Assembly: GCF_014646915.1 (NCBI RefSeq)
Contig: NZ_BMOE01000002.1
Coordinates: 248,844-312,843, forward strand
DNA from: Deinococcus aquiradiocola
GTDB taxonomy: Bacteria > Deinococcota > Deinococci > Deinococcales > Deinococcaceae
DNA: 64,000 nucleotides
Reading direction: 5' to 3'
A model generated the notes under the pieces. That model ran no database searches. It saw nothing but the letters and a program-made list of their open reading frames with translations, and had not been told where the DNA came from. The position numbers and the translations under genes are program-made. Positions 24,045 through 32,963 of this stretch are shown here, piece by piece; positions within the stretch are counted from its first letter, which is position 1, and every line of letters starts with the position of its first letter.

Positions 24045-24455
24045 ATGACCGTGCACGACACCTCGGCCCTGCACGACCCCGCGAACCGTCAGGCGTTCGA
24101 GACCTGCATCGCGCTCACCCTGCAGATGGTGGCGGCCGTGGAGTTCGGACCCGCCACCGCCGGGGAACGCCCGTCGCGCGACATGCTGCTGCAGTGCGCG
24201 GTGCAGGTGGAACGCAACGCGCGCGAGATCACCGTCCTGTCGCAGTCAGGAGGGATGGACATCACGGCGCTCGGGGAACGCACGTACCGGCAGCTCGCGT
24301 CCGCGCAGGACGACCCGCTGCGCGTCGCGTACCACGCACTGCACTCCGCGGCGTTCCTCGGCCTGGAGCACGGCGCGACCACCGCAGCGATGCTCGCGAC
24401 CGTCGCGGTGGCCCTGCGCGTCCTGGCCGGACAGGGCGCCACCTTCGTCAACTGA
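24045..24455 (+). CDS. Conserved-looking protein of unknown function
   Basis: 136 residues, mostly helical: ANRQAFETCIALTLQMVAAVEFG, then RDMLLQCAVQVERNAREITVLSQ, and a C-terminal LATVAVALRVLAGQG. No signal peptide, no recognised motif. The start at 24045 is chosen because promoter-like elements end six bases before it; a GTG at 24030 is in frame. It faces the esterase gene tail to tail across 20 bases. Confidence 0.6.
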   Translation: MTVHDTSALHDPANRQAFETCIALTLQMVAAVEFGPATAGERPSRDMLLQCAVQVERNAREITVLSQSGGMDITALGERTYRQLASAQDDPLRVAYHALHSAAFLGLEHGATTAAMLATVAVALRVLAGQGATFVN

Positions 24456-24475
24456 AGGGGTCGCCAGTTTCCGGT

Positions 24476-25498
24476 TCAGTCGAGCTTCAGACCGCGTTTT
24501 AGGGCAGCTGTGCCGCTGGCGATGAAGGCCCGGGAGACGGCGGCGTCCGGCGCGAAACGCTCGCTGGCATGGTACCCGCCCGGCACCTCATGCAGCTCGC
24601 AGGGGACGCCCGCGGCATTCAGTCGCCGGGCGTACTCGCGGTCCTCGGGGAAAAAGAGGTCAAGGGTACCGACACCGATCCAGCCGGGCGCGAGGCCTCG
24701 CAGGTCCTCGCGGCGGGCAGGAGCAGCATACTCGGGAGCGTGACTCTCCTGCGGGGCGCGGCCCAGATACGCGGTCCAGCCCATGCGGTTCGAGCCGGGG
24801 CTCCACACGTACTCGCCGCGTCCGGCATGGTCCGGCCGGAGGGTGGTGCGGTCGTCCAGCATGGGGTAGAGCAGCAGCTGGAACGCAGGCGTGACCTCGG
24901 CGCGGTCGTGCGCGAGCTGCACGAGGGCCGCCGCGAGTCCGCCTCCGGCACTGTCGCCCGCGACGGCGATCCGGCCAGGGTCGATGCCGAGTTCCGTGGC
25001 ATGCAGGGCCGTCCAGCGAAGTGCGGCGTAGCAGTCTTCGAGCGGGCCTGGGAACGGCGTTTCTGGTGCCAGGCGGTAGTCGACGTTCACGACGAGCAGC
25101 CCGAGCTCCGAGGCGTAGCGTTCGCCTTCCGCGTGGTACCCGTCGGCGCTGCCCATCACGTACCCGCCACCGTGGATCCACAGGAGGGCGGCCGTGTTGC
25201 GCTGACCGCCCAGCGGACGGTACAGGCCGACACGGACAGGCGGCGCGCCGCCCCCGACCGGCACGTGCCGGACCTCGAACGACACGCCGGTCGGGGGCGG
25301 CAGCGGGCGCTCCCGGCGACGCAGGACGCGCACGATGCCTGGCGTCATGCTGGGAACACGGAACCTCAGCAGGGGGGCGCGCAGCTGCGGATCAAGGCGC
25401 CGATACGTGCGGGCACGGCCCACGAAGGCGAGCGCCGCCGCGAGGGCCGCCAAAGCCCACGCCGCGCGGCGGAAAGTGGTGCGGGGTGTGTCGCGCAT
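24476..25498 (-). CDS. Alpha/beta-hydrolase esterase of the hormone-sensitive-lipase (HSL) family
   Basis: 340 residues. HGGGYVMGS is the HSL-family oxyanion motif, GDSAGGGLA holds the nucleophilic Ser, GVGTLDLFFPED the Asp and VPGGYHASE the His. VNVDYRLAPETPFP is also typical. Residues about 10-25 are hydrophobic (AAWALAALAAALAFVG), so it may be membrane-anchored or exported. Such enzymes hydrolyse short-chain esters. A TACACT -10 box (25505-25510, minus strand) ends six bases before the ATG. Confidence 0.9.
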   Translation of the reverse strand: MRDTPRTTFRRAAWALAALAAALAFVGRARTYRRLDPQLRAPLLRFRVPSMTPGIVRVLRRRERPLPPPTGVSFEVRHVPVGGGAPPVRVGLYRPLGGQRNTAALLWIHGGGYVMGSADGYHAEGERYASELGLLVVNVDYRLAPETPFPGPLEDCYAALRWTALHATELGIDPGRIAVAGDSAGGGLAAALVQLAHDRAEVTPAFQLLLYPMLDDRTTLRPDHAGRGEYVWSPGSNRMGWTAYLGRAPQESHAPEYAAPARREDLRGLAPGWIGVGTLDLFFPEDREYARRLNAAGVPCELHEVPGGYHASERFAPDAAVSRAFIASGTAALKRGLKLD

Positions 25499-25504
25499 GC
25501 CTGC

Positions 25505-25510
25505 AGTGTA
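25505..25510 (-). promoter_or_regulatory. -10 box TACACT of a leaderless promoter (esterase)
   Basis: Ends six bases before the ATG at 25498 on the minus strand; no ribosome binding site is visible. Confidence 0.55.
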
Positions 25511-25552
25511 GGCGCGTCCGCCCGTCCCCGAACCGGGCAGGCCTGAAACGCG

Positions 25553-25606
25553 GCGCAGGGGAAGGAAGCGGCCCGTCCGGTGGCCGTTCCCTCCCCCGCC
25601 CTGCGC
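25553..25606 (-). terminator. Long GC-rich hairpin after the formaldehyde-dehydrogenase-like gene
   Basis: Outer arms GCGCAGGG (25553-25560) and CCCTGCGC (25599-25606) pair perfectly, and GGCC/GGCC pairs near the loop with an imperfect middle. It begins one base after the stop codon of the minus-strand dehydrogenase. No T-tract follows, as is common in GC-rich genomes. Confidence 0.5.
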
Positions 25607-25607
25607 T

Positions 25608-26822
25608 TCAGGCCTGCGGCTGCAGTTCGACCTTCAACCAGCCGGGCTCGCGCTTGTCGAAGGCCTCGTAGGCGCTGATGGCGTCCTCCATGTGCTCGTG
25701 CTCGGTGATGATGCGGGTGGGGTCCACCACACCGGCCGCGACGAGGTCCACGAGCTTCGGGATGATGGTCCGGTGGTTACAGTTGCCCATCCGGACGGTG
25801 AGGTTCTTGTTCATGGCCTTCCCGAGCGGGTAAGAGGTCACGTCCGGCGAGTACACGCCGATCACGCCGATCTGCCCGGCCTTGCGGACCATCTCGATCG
25901 CCCACTCGGCCGCCTGGGTGGGCGCGTCACCGGGCACCCACTGGCCGTCCGGGGTAGGGTCCGCGTCCGGCGCGAACTTCTCGACCTCCTGCTCGAACTG
26001 CCGTTTCTTCTCGGCGTCAGGTCGTGCAGGGCCGTGGTGGGCGTGCTGGGCGTCCACGCCGACCGCGTCGATCACGCAGTCCGCACCGGTCTGCTCGGTC
26101 AGCCGTAGGACGGCCTTCACAGGATCCTCTTCCTCGAAATTGATGGTCTCGGCGCCGTTCTCGCGGGCCTTGCCCAGGCGGTCAGGCAGGCGATCCACCG
26201 CGATCACGCGGGTCGCGCCCTGCAGTTTCGCGCTGATGATCGCGAACTGCCCGACCGGTCCGCAGCCGAGCACGACCACGACACTGCCGGTCTTCACGCC
26301 AGCGAGTTCAGCGCCGAAGTACGCGGTGGGAAAGATGTCAGACAGCAGGATCGCCTGTTCGTCCGAGACGTTGTCCGGGAGTTTCACGAGGCTGGCGTGC
26401 GCGTACGCGATCCGGGCCTTCTCGGCCTGCAGCCCGTCGAACGGTCCGGAGAGTTTCGGTCCGCCGTAGAAGGACGTGCCAGCGGCCGGGCCATTGGGAT
26501 TGGCGACGTCACACTGCGCAGTGTTGCCCATCCGGCACTGCGGGCAGGCGCCGCAGGAGACGGTGGACGGAATCACGACCCGGTCGCCGGGCGCGAAGTT
26601 GCGGACGTCCTTGCCGACCTGTTCGACGACGCCGACCCCCTCATGCCCGAGGATGGTGCCGGGCACCATGCCGCTCATGGTGCCGCGAATGAAGTGGAGG
26701 TCCGTACCGCAGATCGCGCTGGCCGTGATCCGCACGACCGCGTCGGTGGGCTTCTGGAGTCTGGGTTCGGGAACGTCGTCGAGTCGGATGTCGCCTATGC
26801 CGTGCCATACCACTGCTTTCAT
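25608..26822 (-). CDS. Zinc-dependent dehydrogenase, glutathione-independent formaldehyde dehydrogenase type
   Basis: 404 residues. AGGGAGG six bases before the ATG. SAICGTDLHFIRG and LGHEGVG give the catalytic-zinc Cys and His; CGACPQCRMGNTAQC is the structural zinc lobe; VLGCGPVGQFAIISAKLQG is the Rossmann motif. The long form with the insertion around DAQHAHHGPARPDAEKK matches the glutathione-independent formaldehyde dehydrogenase-like branch of medium-chain dehydrogenases. Family members oxidise formaldehyde or other aldehydes with tightly bound NAD. It appears as a single-gene unit. Confidence 0.88.
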   Translation of the reverse strand: MKAVVWHGIGDIRLDDVPEPRLQKPTDAVVRITASAICGTDLHFIRGTMSGMVPGTILGHEGVGVVEQVGKDVRNFAPGDRVVIPSTVSCGACPQCRMGNTAQCDVANPNGPAAGTSFYGGPKLSGPFDGLQAEKARIAYAHASLVKLPDNVSDEQAILLSDIFPTAYFGAELAGVKTGSVVVVLGCGPVGQFAIISAKLQGATRVIAVDRLPDRLGKARENGAETINFEEEDPVKAVLRLTEQTGADCVIDAVGVDAQHAHHGPARPDAEKKRQFEQEVEKFAPDADPTPDGQWVPGDAPTQAAEWAIEMVRKAGQIGVIGVYSPDVTSYPLGKAMNKNLTVRMGNCNHRTIIPKLVDLVAAGVVDPTRIITEHEHMEDAISAYEAFDKREPGWLKVELQPQA

Positions 26823-27313
26823 GGAGCCTCCCTAGGTCCGCTTCAGTCGCGTCCTGTGTGCGAGACCATTGTTCCCGGACGGACGGGCAGCCAGGTGCCG
26901 CGGCCCTTCATGCCGGGTTGGCAGGACACTGCGGGAAACTTGAGCGTCTTCCCAGGGGGTGTTCATGCCCGGTGCGTGGCCCTGACCGGTCAGAGGAACG
27001 CGCCGAGGTGTGAATGTCCGTCAAGGCGACCTCCGGGTGGAGGGTCGGGCACATCGCGATCCGTCCGGCACCATCCGCACCAGCTGCGGGCCGCGCCACG
27101 ACCGGACACAGGCGGATCTGCCCCCCGGCGACCCCGGGACGTCCCGGGCGATCACCTCACTGCGCTACCTCAAGGTCGGCAAACGGTGCGTCGATGATCA
27201 CTCGGTTTTGTTCATCCGTAGCGAGAGCGCCTCCGACCGTCAGCTGCGACTGCTGTCATCTCCTCGACCATTTCGGTACGGTGCCCCTCCGCAAAGCCCA
27301 CGATTGACCGCCT
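26823..27313. other. 491-base intergenic region without a supported gene
   Basis: Only short overlapping frames exist here (for example one at 27014-27307 on the plus strand), none with a ribosome binding site, a leaderless -10 box or recognisable protein sequence. It must carry the promoter of the dehydrogenase gene at its left end. A somewhat AT-richer patch around 27190-27240 is the only compositional feature. It may be a decayed gene. Confidence 0.45.
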
Positions 27314-29026
27314 TCAGGGTCCCCGGATGTCGTCGGGGGCGTTCCCGCCGACTTCACCGCCCGTCCTCGCGAAGGTCGCCCCGGCAGCGTTGAAGACGCC
27401 GCCCCCGCCCTGCGTGGCCGAATTGCCGTTCACGCTGCCGGACCGGACGGCCAGCGTCCCGTCGTTGTAGATCCCGCCGCCCGCGCCGCCCAGGGCCTTG
27501 TTGCCGGTGACGCTGCCCCCGGAGAGGTTCAGGACCGTACCGGCGCCCACGCGGAAGCCGCCACCCGTCCCGGCAGCCGAGTTGCCCCTCATGGCGGCCC
27601 CGTCGAGGTTCACCGTGAGTCCCCCGGGATCTTCGCTGCCCATGTTCACGCCACCGCCGCACTTCCCGGCCGTGTTGCCCTGGAGGACGAACGTGCCGCC
27701 GAGCGTGACGGTATTCAGCTTCCCCGTCGGCGCCCAGACGCTCAGCCCGCCCCCGCAGTCCTGCGCCGTGTTGTTCTCGATGCGGCCGCCCGTCAGCGTC
27801 GTCGTCACGTCACTGTTGATGGCGCCTCCATTGAGGCCCGAGGTGTTGCCGCGCAGGACGCCGCCCGTCATCTCGAACAGGGCCGCGCTGCGGTTCACCT
27901 GCAGTGCCCCGCCGTACCGCGACGCGCTGTTGCCCTCGAAGGTCCCGCCCGACAGCGTGAGTGCGCCGCCGCTGTATAGGTTGATGGCCCCGCCGCTCAT
28001 GCTGCTGTTGCCCTTGAAGATGCCACCACTGATCAGCAGCTTTGACTGGTTGAAGATCGCCCCCCCGCCGTTGTTGACCGTGCCGGTGGTCTTGTTGTTC
28101 TCGAAGGTCCCGCCCGAGATGCTCACCACCGGTTTGAATCCATCGGAAATGTAGATGGCCCCCCCGACGTAGGTGGAGGTGTTTCCCCGGAACGTGCCGC
28201 CCTCGATGGTGGTGTCGTTGCCGAGGATCAGCGCCCCGCCCGCGCAGCCGTCTGAGCCGGTCGGGCCGCTGGTCGCTTTGTTCGGGTAAGTGCAGCTGTT
28301 GTTCTCGAACAGGCCGTCCTTGATGGTCAGCAGCGCCTTGCTCGCGCCACCGGTTCTCAGGACCCCACCGGTGTAATACGCCGTGTTGCCCCGGAAGGTC
28401 CCGCTCTCGATGGTCAACACGCCCGTGTTGGCGACGGCTCCGCCGGAACCGGTCGATTCGTTCTCAATGTCCGGCGTGGGCACGGTGGCGGTGTTGCCGG
28501 TCATCGTGACGCCCCTGAGGGTCAGGGTGCCGCTGCTGTAGATGGCGCCGCCGTTGTTGGCGGTGCCGCCCGTCAGGGTCACGCCGTCGAGCGTCAGCGT
28601 GCCGCGGTTGAGCACGAGTCCGCCCCAGGTGGCCCGGCTGGTCGTCTGACGCCCCAGGCTGGCGCTCACGACCGGCTGCCCCAGTCCTTTCGTGAAGGTT
28701 CCGCCCGTCACATGAACGTTCGCGCCAGCCGCCACTTCCAGCGCCCGGCCCTTCCCCCCGGCGTCGAAGGTCACGCCGTCGGCCAGCAGCGTCACGTCCT
28801 TGCTCAGGCTGAGCGGGCCGGCGAGGTTGACCGTCCCGGGCGTCTGAAACCGCAGCGTGTCGCCCGGCTGGGCCGTGGCCAGCAGGTCGCGCAGGGTACC
28901 CGGCCCGCTGTCGGCGAGGCTGGTGATCGGCGTGCCGATCGGTGCGGCCACCCGGTTGCAGGCTGTCATGGTGACGGACAGCAGCACCAGGGCGCGGACG
29001 GGACGGGCGAGTCGACATGCATTCAT
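27314..29026 (-). CDS. Beta-helix surface lipoprotein with polymorphic-outer-membrane-protein-type repeats
   Basis: 570 residues; GGAGGTT six bases before the ATG. The N-terminus (ALVLLSVTMTAC) is a lipoprotein signal with the Cys about residue 23. The rest is a right-handed beta-helix: about fifteen turns with GGAI/GGGI and FxxN/GNxA motifs (GGAIYSSGTLTLRG, GGTFEGNSASRYGGAL, SVTGNKALGGAGGGIYN), close to Pmp/adhesin repeats. It should sit on the outer surface and may act in adhesion or carbohydrate binding. The C-terminus ends with the last repeat, with no autotransporter barrel. Confidence 0.85.
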   Translation of the reverse strand: MNACRLARPVRALVLLSVTMTACNRVAAPIGTPITSLADSGPGTLRDLLATAQPGDTLRFQTPGTVNLAGPLSLSKDVTLLADGVTFDAGGKGRALEVAAGANVHVTGGTFTKGLGQPVVSASLGRQTTSRATWGGLVLNRGTLTLDGVTLTGGTANNGGAIYSSGTLTLRGVTMTGNTATVPTPDIENESTGSGGAVANTGVLTIESGTFRGNTAYYTGGVLRTGGASKALLTIKDGLFENNSCTYPNKATSGPTGSDGCAGGALILGNDTTIEGGTFRGNTSTYVGGAIYISDGFKPVVSISGGTFENNKTTGTVNNGGGAIFNQSKLLISGGIFKGNSSMSGGAINLYSGGALTLSGGTFEGNSASRYGGALQVNRSAALFEMTGGVLRGNTSGLNGGAINSDVTTTLTGGRIENNTAQDCGGGLSVWAPTGKLNTVTLGGTFVLQGNTAGKCGGGVNMGSEDPGGLTVNLDGAAMRGNSAAGTGGGFRVGAGTVLNLSGGSVTGNKALGGAGGGIYNDGTLAVRSGSVNGNSATQGGGGVFNAAGATFARTGGEVGGNAPDDIRGP

Positions 29027-29092
29027 GGTGAACCTCCGGCAGTGGCTGCACCGCCACCAGGGTGAAGGCCCGCGACTGGACCGCCGGCCCGT

Positions 29093-29293
29093 TCAGGGCA
29101 GGTCGGGCGGCCGGGCGGTCCGGACGAGCGTGTGCTCTTCGAGCCACTCCAGCAGCGCGAGTGGCGTCTCGAAGACCCCGACCGTCCGGTCGTCCCGGTC
29201 GCGGACCGTGGCGCGCCACGGCCCCCCCTGGCGCGCTGTCCATTCGAGCGCGACGTTCAGTGTCAGCTGCTGCGTGACGCGCTCCTCGTTCAT
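29093..29293 (-). CDS. Small conserved-looking protein (66 aa)
   Basis: MNEERVTQQLTLNVALEWT starts a compact beta-beta-beta-alpha sequence (WRATVRDRDDRTVGVFETPLALLEWLEEH), similar in layout to small proteins of unknown function in Deinococcus. The only ribosome-binding-like signal is the G-rich sequence formed by the homopolymer tract upstream (GGGGGAAG). It lies 66 bases after the lipoprotein gene start on the same strand, so the two may share a transcript. Confidence 0.55.
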   Translation of the reverse strand: MNEERVTQQLTLNVALEWTARQGGPWRATVRDRDDRTVGVFETPLALLEWLEEHTLVRTARPPDLP

Positions 29294-29306
29294 CCCGACA
29301 TGACTT

Positions 29307-29325
29307 CCCCCCCCCCCGCCCCCCC
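29307..29325. repeat. Homopolymer tract C11-G-C7
   Basis: Eleven cytosines (29307-29317), one G, then seven cytosines (29319-29325). On the minus strand the G11 run ends 13 bases before the ATG at 29293 and includes the only candidate ribosome binding site. Runs of this length are prone to slippage. Confidence 0.9.
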
Positions 29326-29463
29326 AGGCGCACCGCGAACTGGCTGGTGTTCCGGCGGTGAATCCACCGGGACCGCGGCCCCTGGGACGCGCGGCGGCGT
29401 TCCCCGGTGCAGTCAGCGTAGGAGGGTGAGCGCTGCAGTTGCGTTTCATTTGCGTGCGTCCGC

Positions 29464-29469
29464 TACACT
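29464..29469 (+). promoter_or_regulatory. Candidate -10 box TACACT for the SARP/ATPase regulator
   Basis: TACACT lies 48 bases before the ATG at 29518; TTGCGT at 29439-29444 could be a -35 with a long 19-base spacer. AGAGGGAA before the ATG gives a ribosome binding site, so this mRNA has a leader. Confidence 0.35.
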
Positions 29470-29517
29470 CTTGAAGACTCGTCGTGCTGCCGTCGTCCCC
29501 CGTCCAGAGGGAACCCG

Positions 29518-32301
29518 ATGCTCGAACTGAACGTAATGGGCTGGCCACGTCTGACGCGCGCGGGACGTCCGGTCGCCGTCCGGTCCCGCCGACTGCTGTT
29601 TCTCACGTACCTTGCCCTGGAAGGTCCCGTGGAGCGTCGCCGACTCGCCGCGGCGTTCTGGGACGGCCAGGAACCCGAAGCCGCACGCAGTCGCCTGCGG
29701 CTGGAACTTCACCGCATCGCACGGTCGGACCTGCGGGACGCCGTCGTGATCGACGGCGAAACGGTCGCGGTGCAGCTCACGTGCGACGCCGTCGCCCTTG
29801 CAGACGCGGTCCGGGCGGGCCGCTGGGCCGAGGTGGCCGATCTGGCCCGGGGACCGCTGCTGGCGGAAGCGGCGGTGGACGTCCCGGCCCTGCAGGCCTG
29901 GCTGGAAGCGGCCCGCGCCCGGTACGCCGGGTGGGCGCGCGACTCGCTGGAACAGCTCGCGGGGGCGGCCGACCGGGCAGGCGACGCCCCGGGAGCGCTG
30001 GAGGCCGAGCAGCGCCTCCTCGACCTTGACCCGTACTCGGAGGAGGTGTGCGCGCGGGTGCTCGCCCGCCTGCACGCCCTCGGGCGGGTGCAGGACGCGG
30101 CCACGCTCGAAGCGCGGTTCAGGATCCGGTACCGCGACGAACTCGGCGCCGCGCCCCGCCTGCCGTCCTCCGCCCAGCGCAGTCCACTCACGCCTGAACG
30201 CCCCGCTGCCCGCCGCCCGTCCCTGGAGGCTCCACCGTTCGTCGGCCGGGACGCGACGCTCCGCGCCCTGGACGCCTGGGCGCAGACGGCGGCGCGCGTG
30301 GCCCTGCTGACCGGCGAGGCCGGCGTCGGCAAGACGCGTCTCGCGCACGAGTGGACCGGGCGGCGCGGCGAACGCGCACTCGTCCTGCGCGGCAGTCAGC
30401 TGGGTCAGGGCGTCCCGTTCTCGGTGGTGGGAGAGTGCCTGCATCACATCGGAGAGGCGCGCCTGCAGGCGCTGGCGCCGGTCTGGCGGGCCGAACTCGC
30501 GTCCGTCTGGCCGGACCTCGCCCCGGACCAGCGCGCACGGCCTGCTTCGAACCTGCCCCGGCTGCTGGAAGCCGTCTCCGAAGCCCTGTACGTCGGCCTG
30601 GAGGGAACCCTGATCGTGCTCGACGACCTGCACTGGTTCGACCCGTCCAGCGTCCAGGCGGTCGCCCACGCTCTGAACCGCTGGCGCCTGCCCGGCCCGC
30701 TGCGCATCCTGGCGACCGCCCGGCCCGGCGAACTGAACAGCCACGGCCCGGTCCTCGCGTGGCTCGACGACCTCGAACGTTCCGTCACACTCACGCGCAC
30801 CGAAGTCCCGCCTCTCACGGAAATGTCGGTCCTCAACCTGATCCGGCAACTGTCCGGCTCGCACCAGGCGACCGGTTTCGCACGGAAACTCCATGCCCTG
30901 AGCGGCGGGAACGCCTATGCCCTCCTCGCGTTCCTGCAGGGCCTCATCGAGCGGGACGTCCTCCGCGCGCCTGAAGAGGAGCACCTCCCCTGGACGCTCA
31001 CGGTGGACCTCGACCACCTCGACCGGCACCTGCCGTCCACGCTGCGCGACCGGCTGGTCCAGGCGGTCAGCGGCGCGGGCCGCCCCGCCCTGCGCTGGAT
31101 GGAAACCGCGGCACTGCTTGCCCCTCCCTTCGACTTCCAGGCCGTACAGGCCGGGTCCGGACTGACGGAGGACGACGCCCTGACGGCCCTGGAGCAGGCG
31201 ACCGCGCACCGCTGGATCGAAGCGGCGGACCCCGCCGGGTACCGCGTGCGGCACGACCTGCTGCGTCACGCCCTGCAGCATCAGCTGCAGCGGGAACGGA
31301 AGCGCGTCGTGCACGGGCGCGTCGCCGCGCACCTCATCCGGACGGCGGGCGCACCCGCACAGGTGGCCCACCACCTGCAGCAGGCCGGGGATCGCTCCGG
31401 GGCCGTCCCGTACTGGCTGGACGCCACACAGCAGGCCGAGGCCGTGTGGGCGCACGAAGAGGTCCTCGACACGCTCGCGCACGCCCTCGAATGCGAGGAC
31501 GACGCGAACCGCCGGACGGACCTGCACCTGCGCCGCTGCCAGCACTTCAAGGCCCTGAACGACCTCGGGGGCTGGGACGCGGAACTCGGCCTGCTCGCGG
31601 CAACCCTCCAGGGGACATCCGAGGCGAGCGACACGCAGCGGCTCGCGTACGTCCGCGAACGCACGCACCTGCTCTGGAGGAGCGGCGACCACGCGCAGGC
31701 CCTCGCGTTCAGCGAACCGTGGAGCCACGGGGCCGTCACGCCCGAACGCACCGCGCTCCTGCACGACCGGGCCGTCATCCTGTACCGGGACGACCGGACC
31801 GGCGAGGCCCTGAAGATCCTCGAGACGGCCCTCGCCGACCTCGACCCGGCCTGGACGCGCCTGGAAGCGAACCTCCACAACGCCCTGGTCCTCTGCTGTC
31901 TCGAGCTCGGCCTGATCCGGCGCGGACTGGCGCACGCCGAACACGCCATCGAACTGTTCGGCAACCTGCAGCTCAGGGACGGCCTCGCGAGCGCCCACGC
32001 CAACCAGGCGCTCATCCACGCCGCACTGGACGACCGCGCCGCGCAGCGTCACGCGCTCGAAACCGCGCTGCGTCACGCCACCGAAGCCCAGAACATCCAC
32101 CTGCAACGACAGTGCCTCGAATCCTGCTGCGACATCGCCACCGAGGACGGCGACTGGCCCCGCGCCGCGACCCTCGCGACCCGCGGCCTGGAACTGAGTG
32201 AACTCATGACGGACCACACCGGCATTCAGGACTTCCAGGCGCGCCTCACCCGACTCCGCAGTGCCCACCGGCCACCCCCCACCCACAGCAATCCCGCATG
32301 A
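29518..32301 (+). CDS. Large SARP/BTAD-type transcriptional regulator with AAA ATPase and TPR regions
   Basis: 927 residues. Residues about 1-95 resemble an OmpR-like winged helix of SARP regulators (LTRAGRPVAVRSRRLLFLTYLALEG, with RLAAAFWDGQEPEAARSRLR), followed by a bacterial transcriptional activator domain (about 95-215). A STAND-type ATPase follows: Walker A GEAGVGKTRL (about 265) and Walker B TLIVLDDLHWFDPSS. The C-terminal half is tetratricopeptide-like (EALKILETALADLD, GLIRRGLAHAEHAIELFG). Such proteins switch on target genes when an inducer binds. The next gene, a small secreted protein 14 bases on, is a likely partner or target. Confidence 0.85.
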   Translation: MLELNVMGWPRLTRAGRPVAVRSRRLLFLTYLALEGPVERRRLAAAFWDGQEPEAARSRLRLELHRIARSDLRDAVVIDGETVAVQLTCDAVALADAVRAGRWAEVADLARGPLLAEAAVDVPALQAWLEAARARYAGWARDSLEQLAGAADRAGDAPGALEAEQRLLDLDPYSEEVCARVLARLHALGRVQDAATLEARFRIRYRDELGAAPRLPSSAQRSPLTPERPAARRPSLEAPPFVGRDATLRALDAWAQTAARVALLTGEAGVGKTRLAHEWTGRRGERALVLRGSQLGQGVPFSVVGECLHHIGEARLQALAPVWRAELASVWPDLAPDQRARPASNLPRLLEAVSEALYVGLEGTLIVLDDLHWFDPSSVQAVAHALNRWRLPGPLRILATARPGELNSHGPVLAWLDDLERSVTLTRTEVPPLTEMSVLNLIRQLSGSHQATGFARKLHALSGGNAYALLAFLQGLIERDVLRAPEEEHLPWTLTVDLDHLDRHLPSTLRDRLVQAVSGAGRPALRWMETAALLAPPFDFQAVQAGSGLTEDDALTALEQATAHRWIEAADPAGYRVRHDLLRHALQHQLQRERKRVVHGRVAAHLIRTAGAPAQVAHHLQQAGDRSGAVPYWLDATQQAEAVWAHEEVLDTLAHALECEDDANRRTDLHLRRCQHFKALNDLGGWDAELGLLAATLQGTSEASDTQRLAYVRERTHLLWRSGDHAQALAFSEPWSHGAVTPERTALLHDRAVILYRDDRTGEALKILETALADLDPAWTRLEANLHNALVLCCLELGLIRRGLAHAEHAIELFGNLQLRDGLASAHANQALIHAALDDRAAQRHALETALRHATEAQNIHLQRQCLESCCDIATEDGDWPRAATLATRGLELSELMTDHTGIQDFQARLTRLRSAHRPPPTHSNPA

Positions 32302-32315
32302 CCCAAGGAGGAACG

Positions 32316-32801
32316 ATGAAACACTCAGGAACGCACAGGACCACGATGCTGGGCCTCGCCCTGCTCACCACTCTGCTCGGCGGGACCAGGGCAGCGCAGA
32401 AACCCACACTTCCCGTCGTCCAGAACAAGGTGAGTACGTGTCCAACGGAGACGATCGAGTTCGGCGGGTCATGTATACCGCTTCCTCAGAAGGCTCCGGG
32501 CGTCTTCTGCCGAAACGACAAGGCAATCTGCAATGTCGTCATCACGTTCACAGAGTGTTCCGGCGCCTCCTGCAAGGTCTACTACACCCGCGTCATCCCC
32601 GAGAGCCTGACACAGTTTTACCGGAGCCGCCTCACGGTCGCAGATACAGTGAGCCGGAACATCGGGACCGGCAGGCAGGCCTTCTACGGCAATCTGGACC
32701 TCAAGTCCGTCTTCAGCAGCGCAAAAACCTACGACATCCTGAACATCATTCCTGACCCCCGGAACAGCGCGCAGGGCGTCATGTACATCAGGCGCAACTG
32801 A
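32316..32801 (+). CDS. Small secreted cysteine-rich protein of unknown function
   Basis: 161 residues. AAGGAGG four bases before the ATG; an earlier in-frame ATG at 32298 overlaps the previous stop but has no such site. Residues 1 to about 33 are a signal peptide (MKHSGTHRTT, hydrophobic LGLALLTTLLGG, TRAAQ). Six cysteines fall in the first half of the mature protein (STC, GSC, VFC, AIC, TEC, ASC), probably three disulfides. Codon use is visibly less GC-biased than in neighbours, suggesting recent transfer. Probably co-transcribed with the regulator upstream. Confidence 0.7.
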   Translation: MKHSGTHRTTMLGLALLTTLLGGTRAAQKPTLPVVQNKVSTCPTETIEFGGSCIPLPQKAPGVFCRNDKAICNVVITFTECSGASCKVYYTRVIPESLTQFYRSRLTVADTVSRNIGTGRQAFYGNLDLKSVFSSAKTYDILNIIPDPRNSAQGVMYIRRN

Positions 32802-32963
32802 CCTGCACGCACTGGCCACACTGAACCGAGGTCGGCGGACCGAAGGAGAACTTCACCGGCACATCGCTCGACCTGCTGGATGTCCTGTCACACGCGAGGA
32901 GCGCCCCATGAAAATACTGATGAGGGGCGGCGAGTCAGCATTCCACATAGGGCAGGTTGGGCG

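Noticed and set aside
27010..27393. Overlapping small frames in the gap after the formaldehyde-dehydrogenase-like gene
   Set aside because: No ribosome binding site, no leaderless box, no recognisable motif, and one runs antisense into the beta-helix gene.
29471..29530. Possible leaderless TTG-start leader ORF after the TACACT box upstream of the SARP-type gene
   Set aside because: Leaderless starts use ATG or GTG; the real gene has its own ribosome binding site, so a normal leader is the simpler reading.
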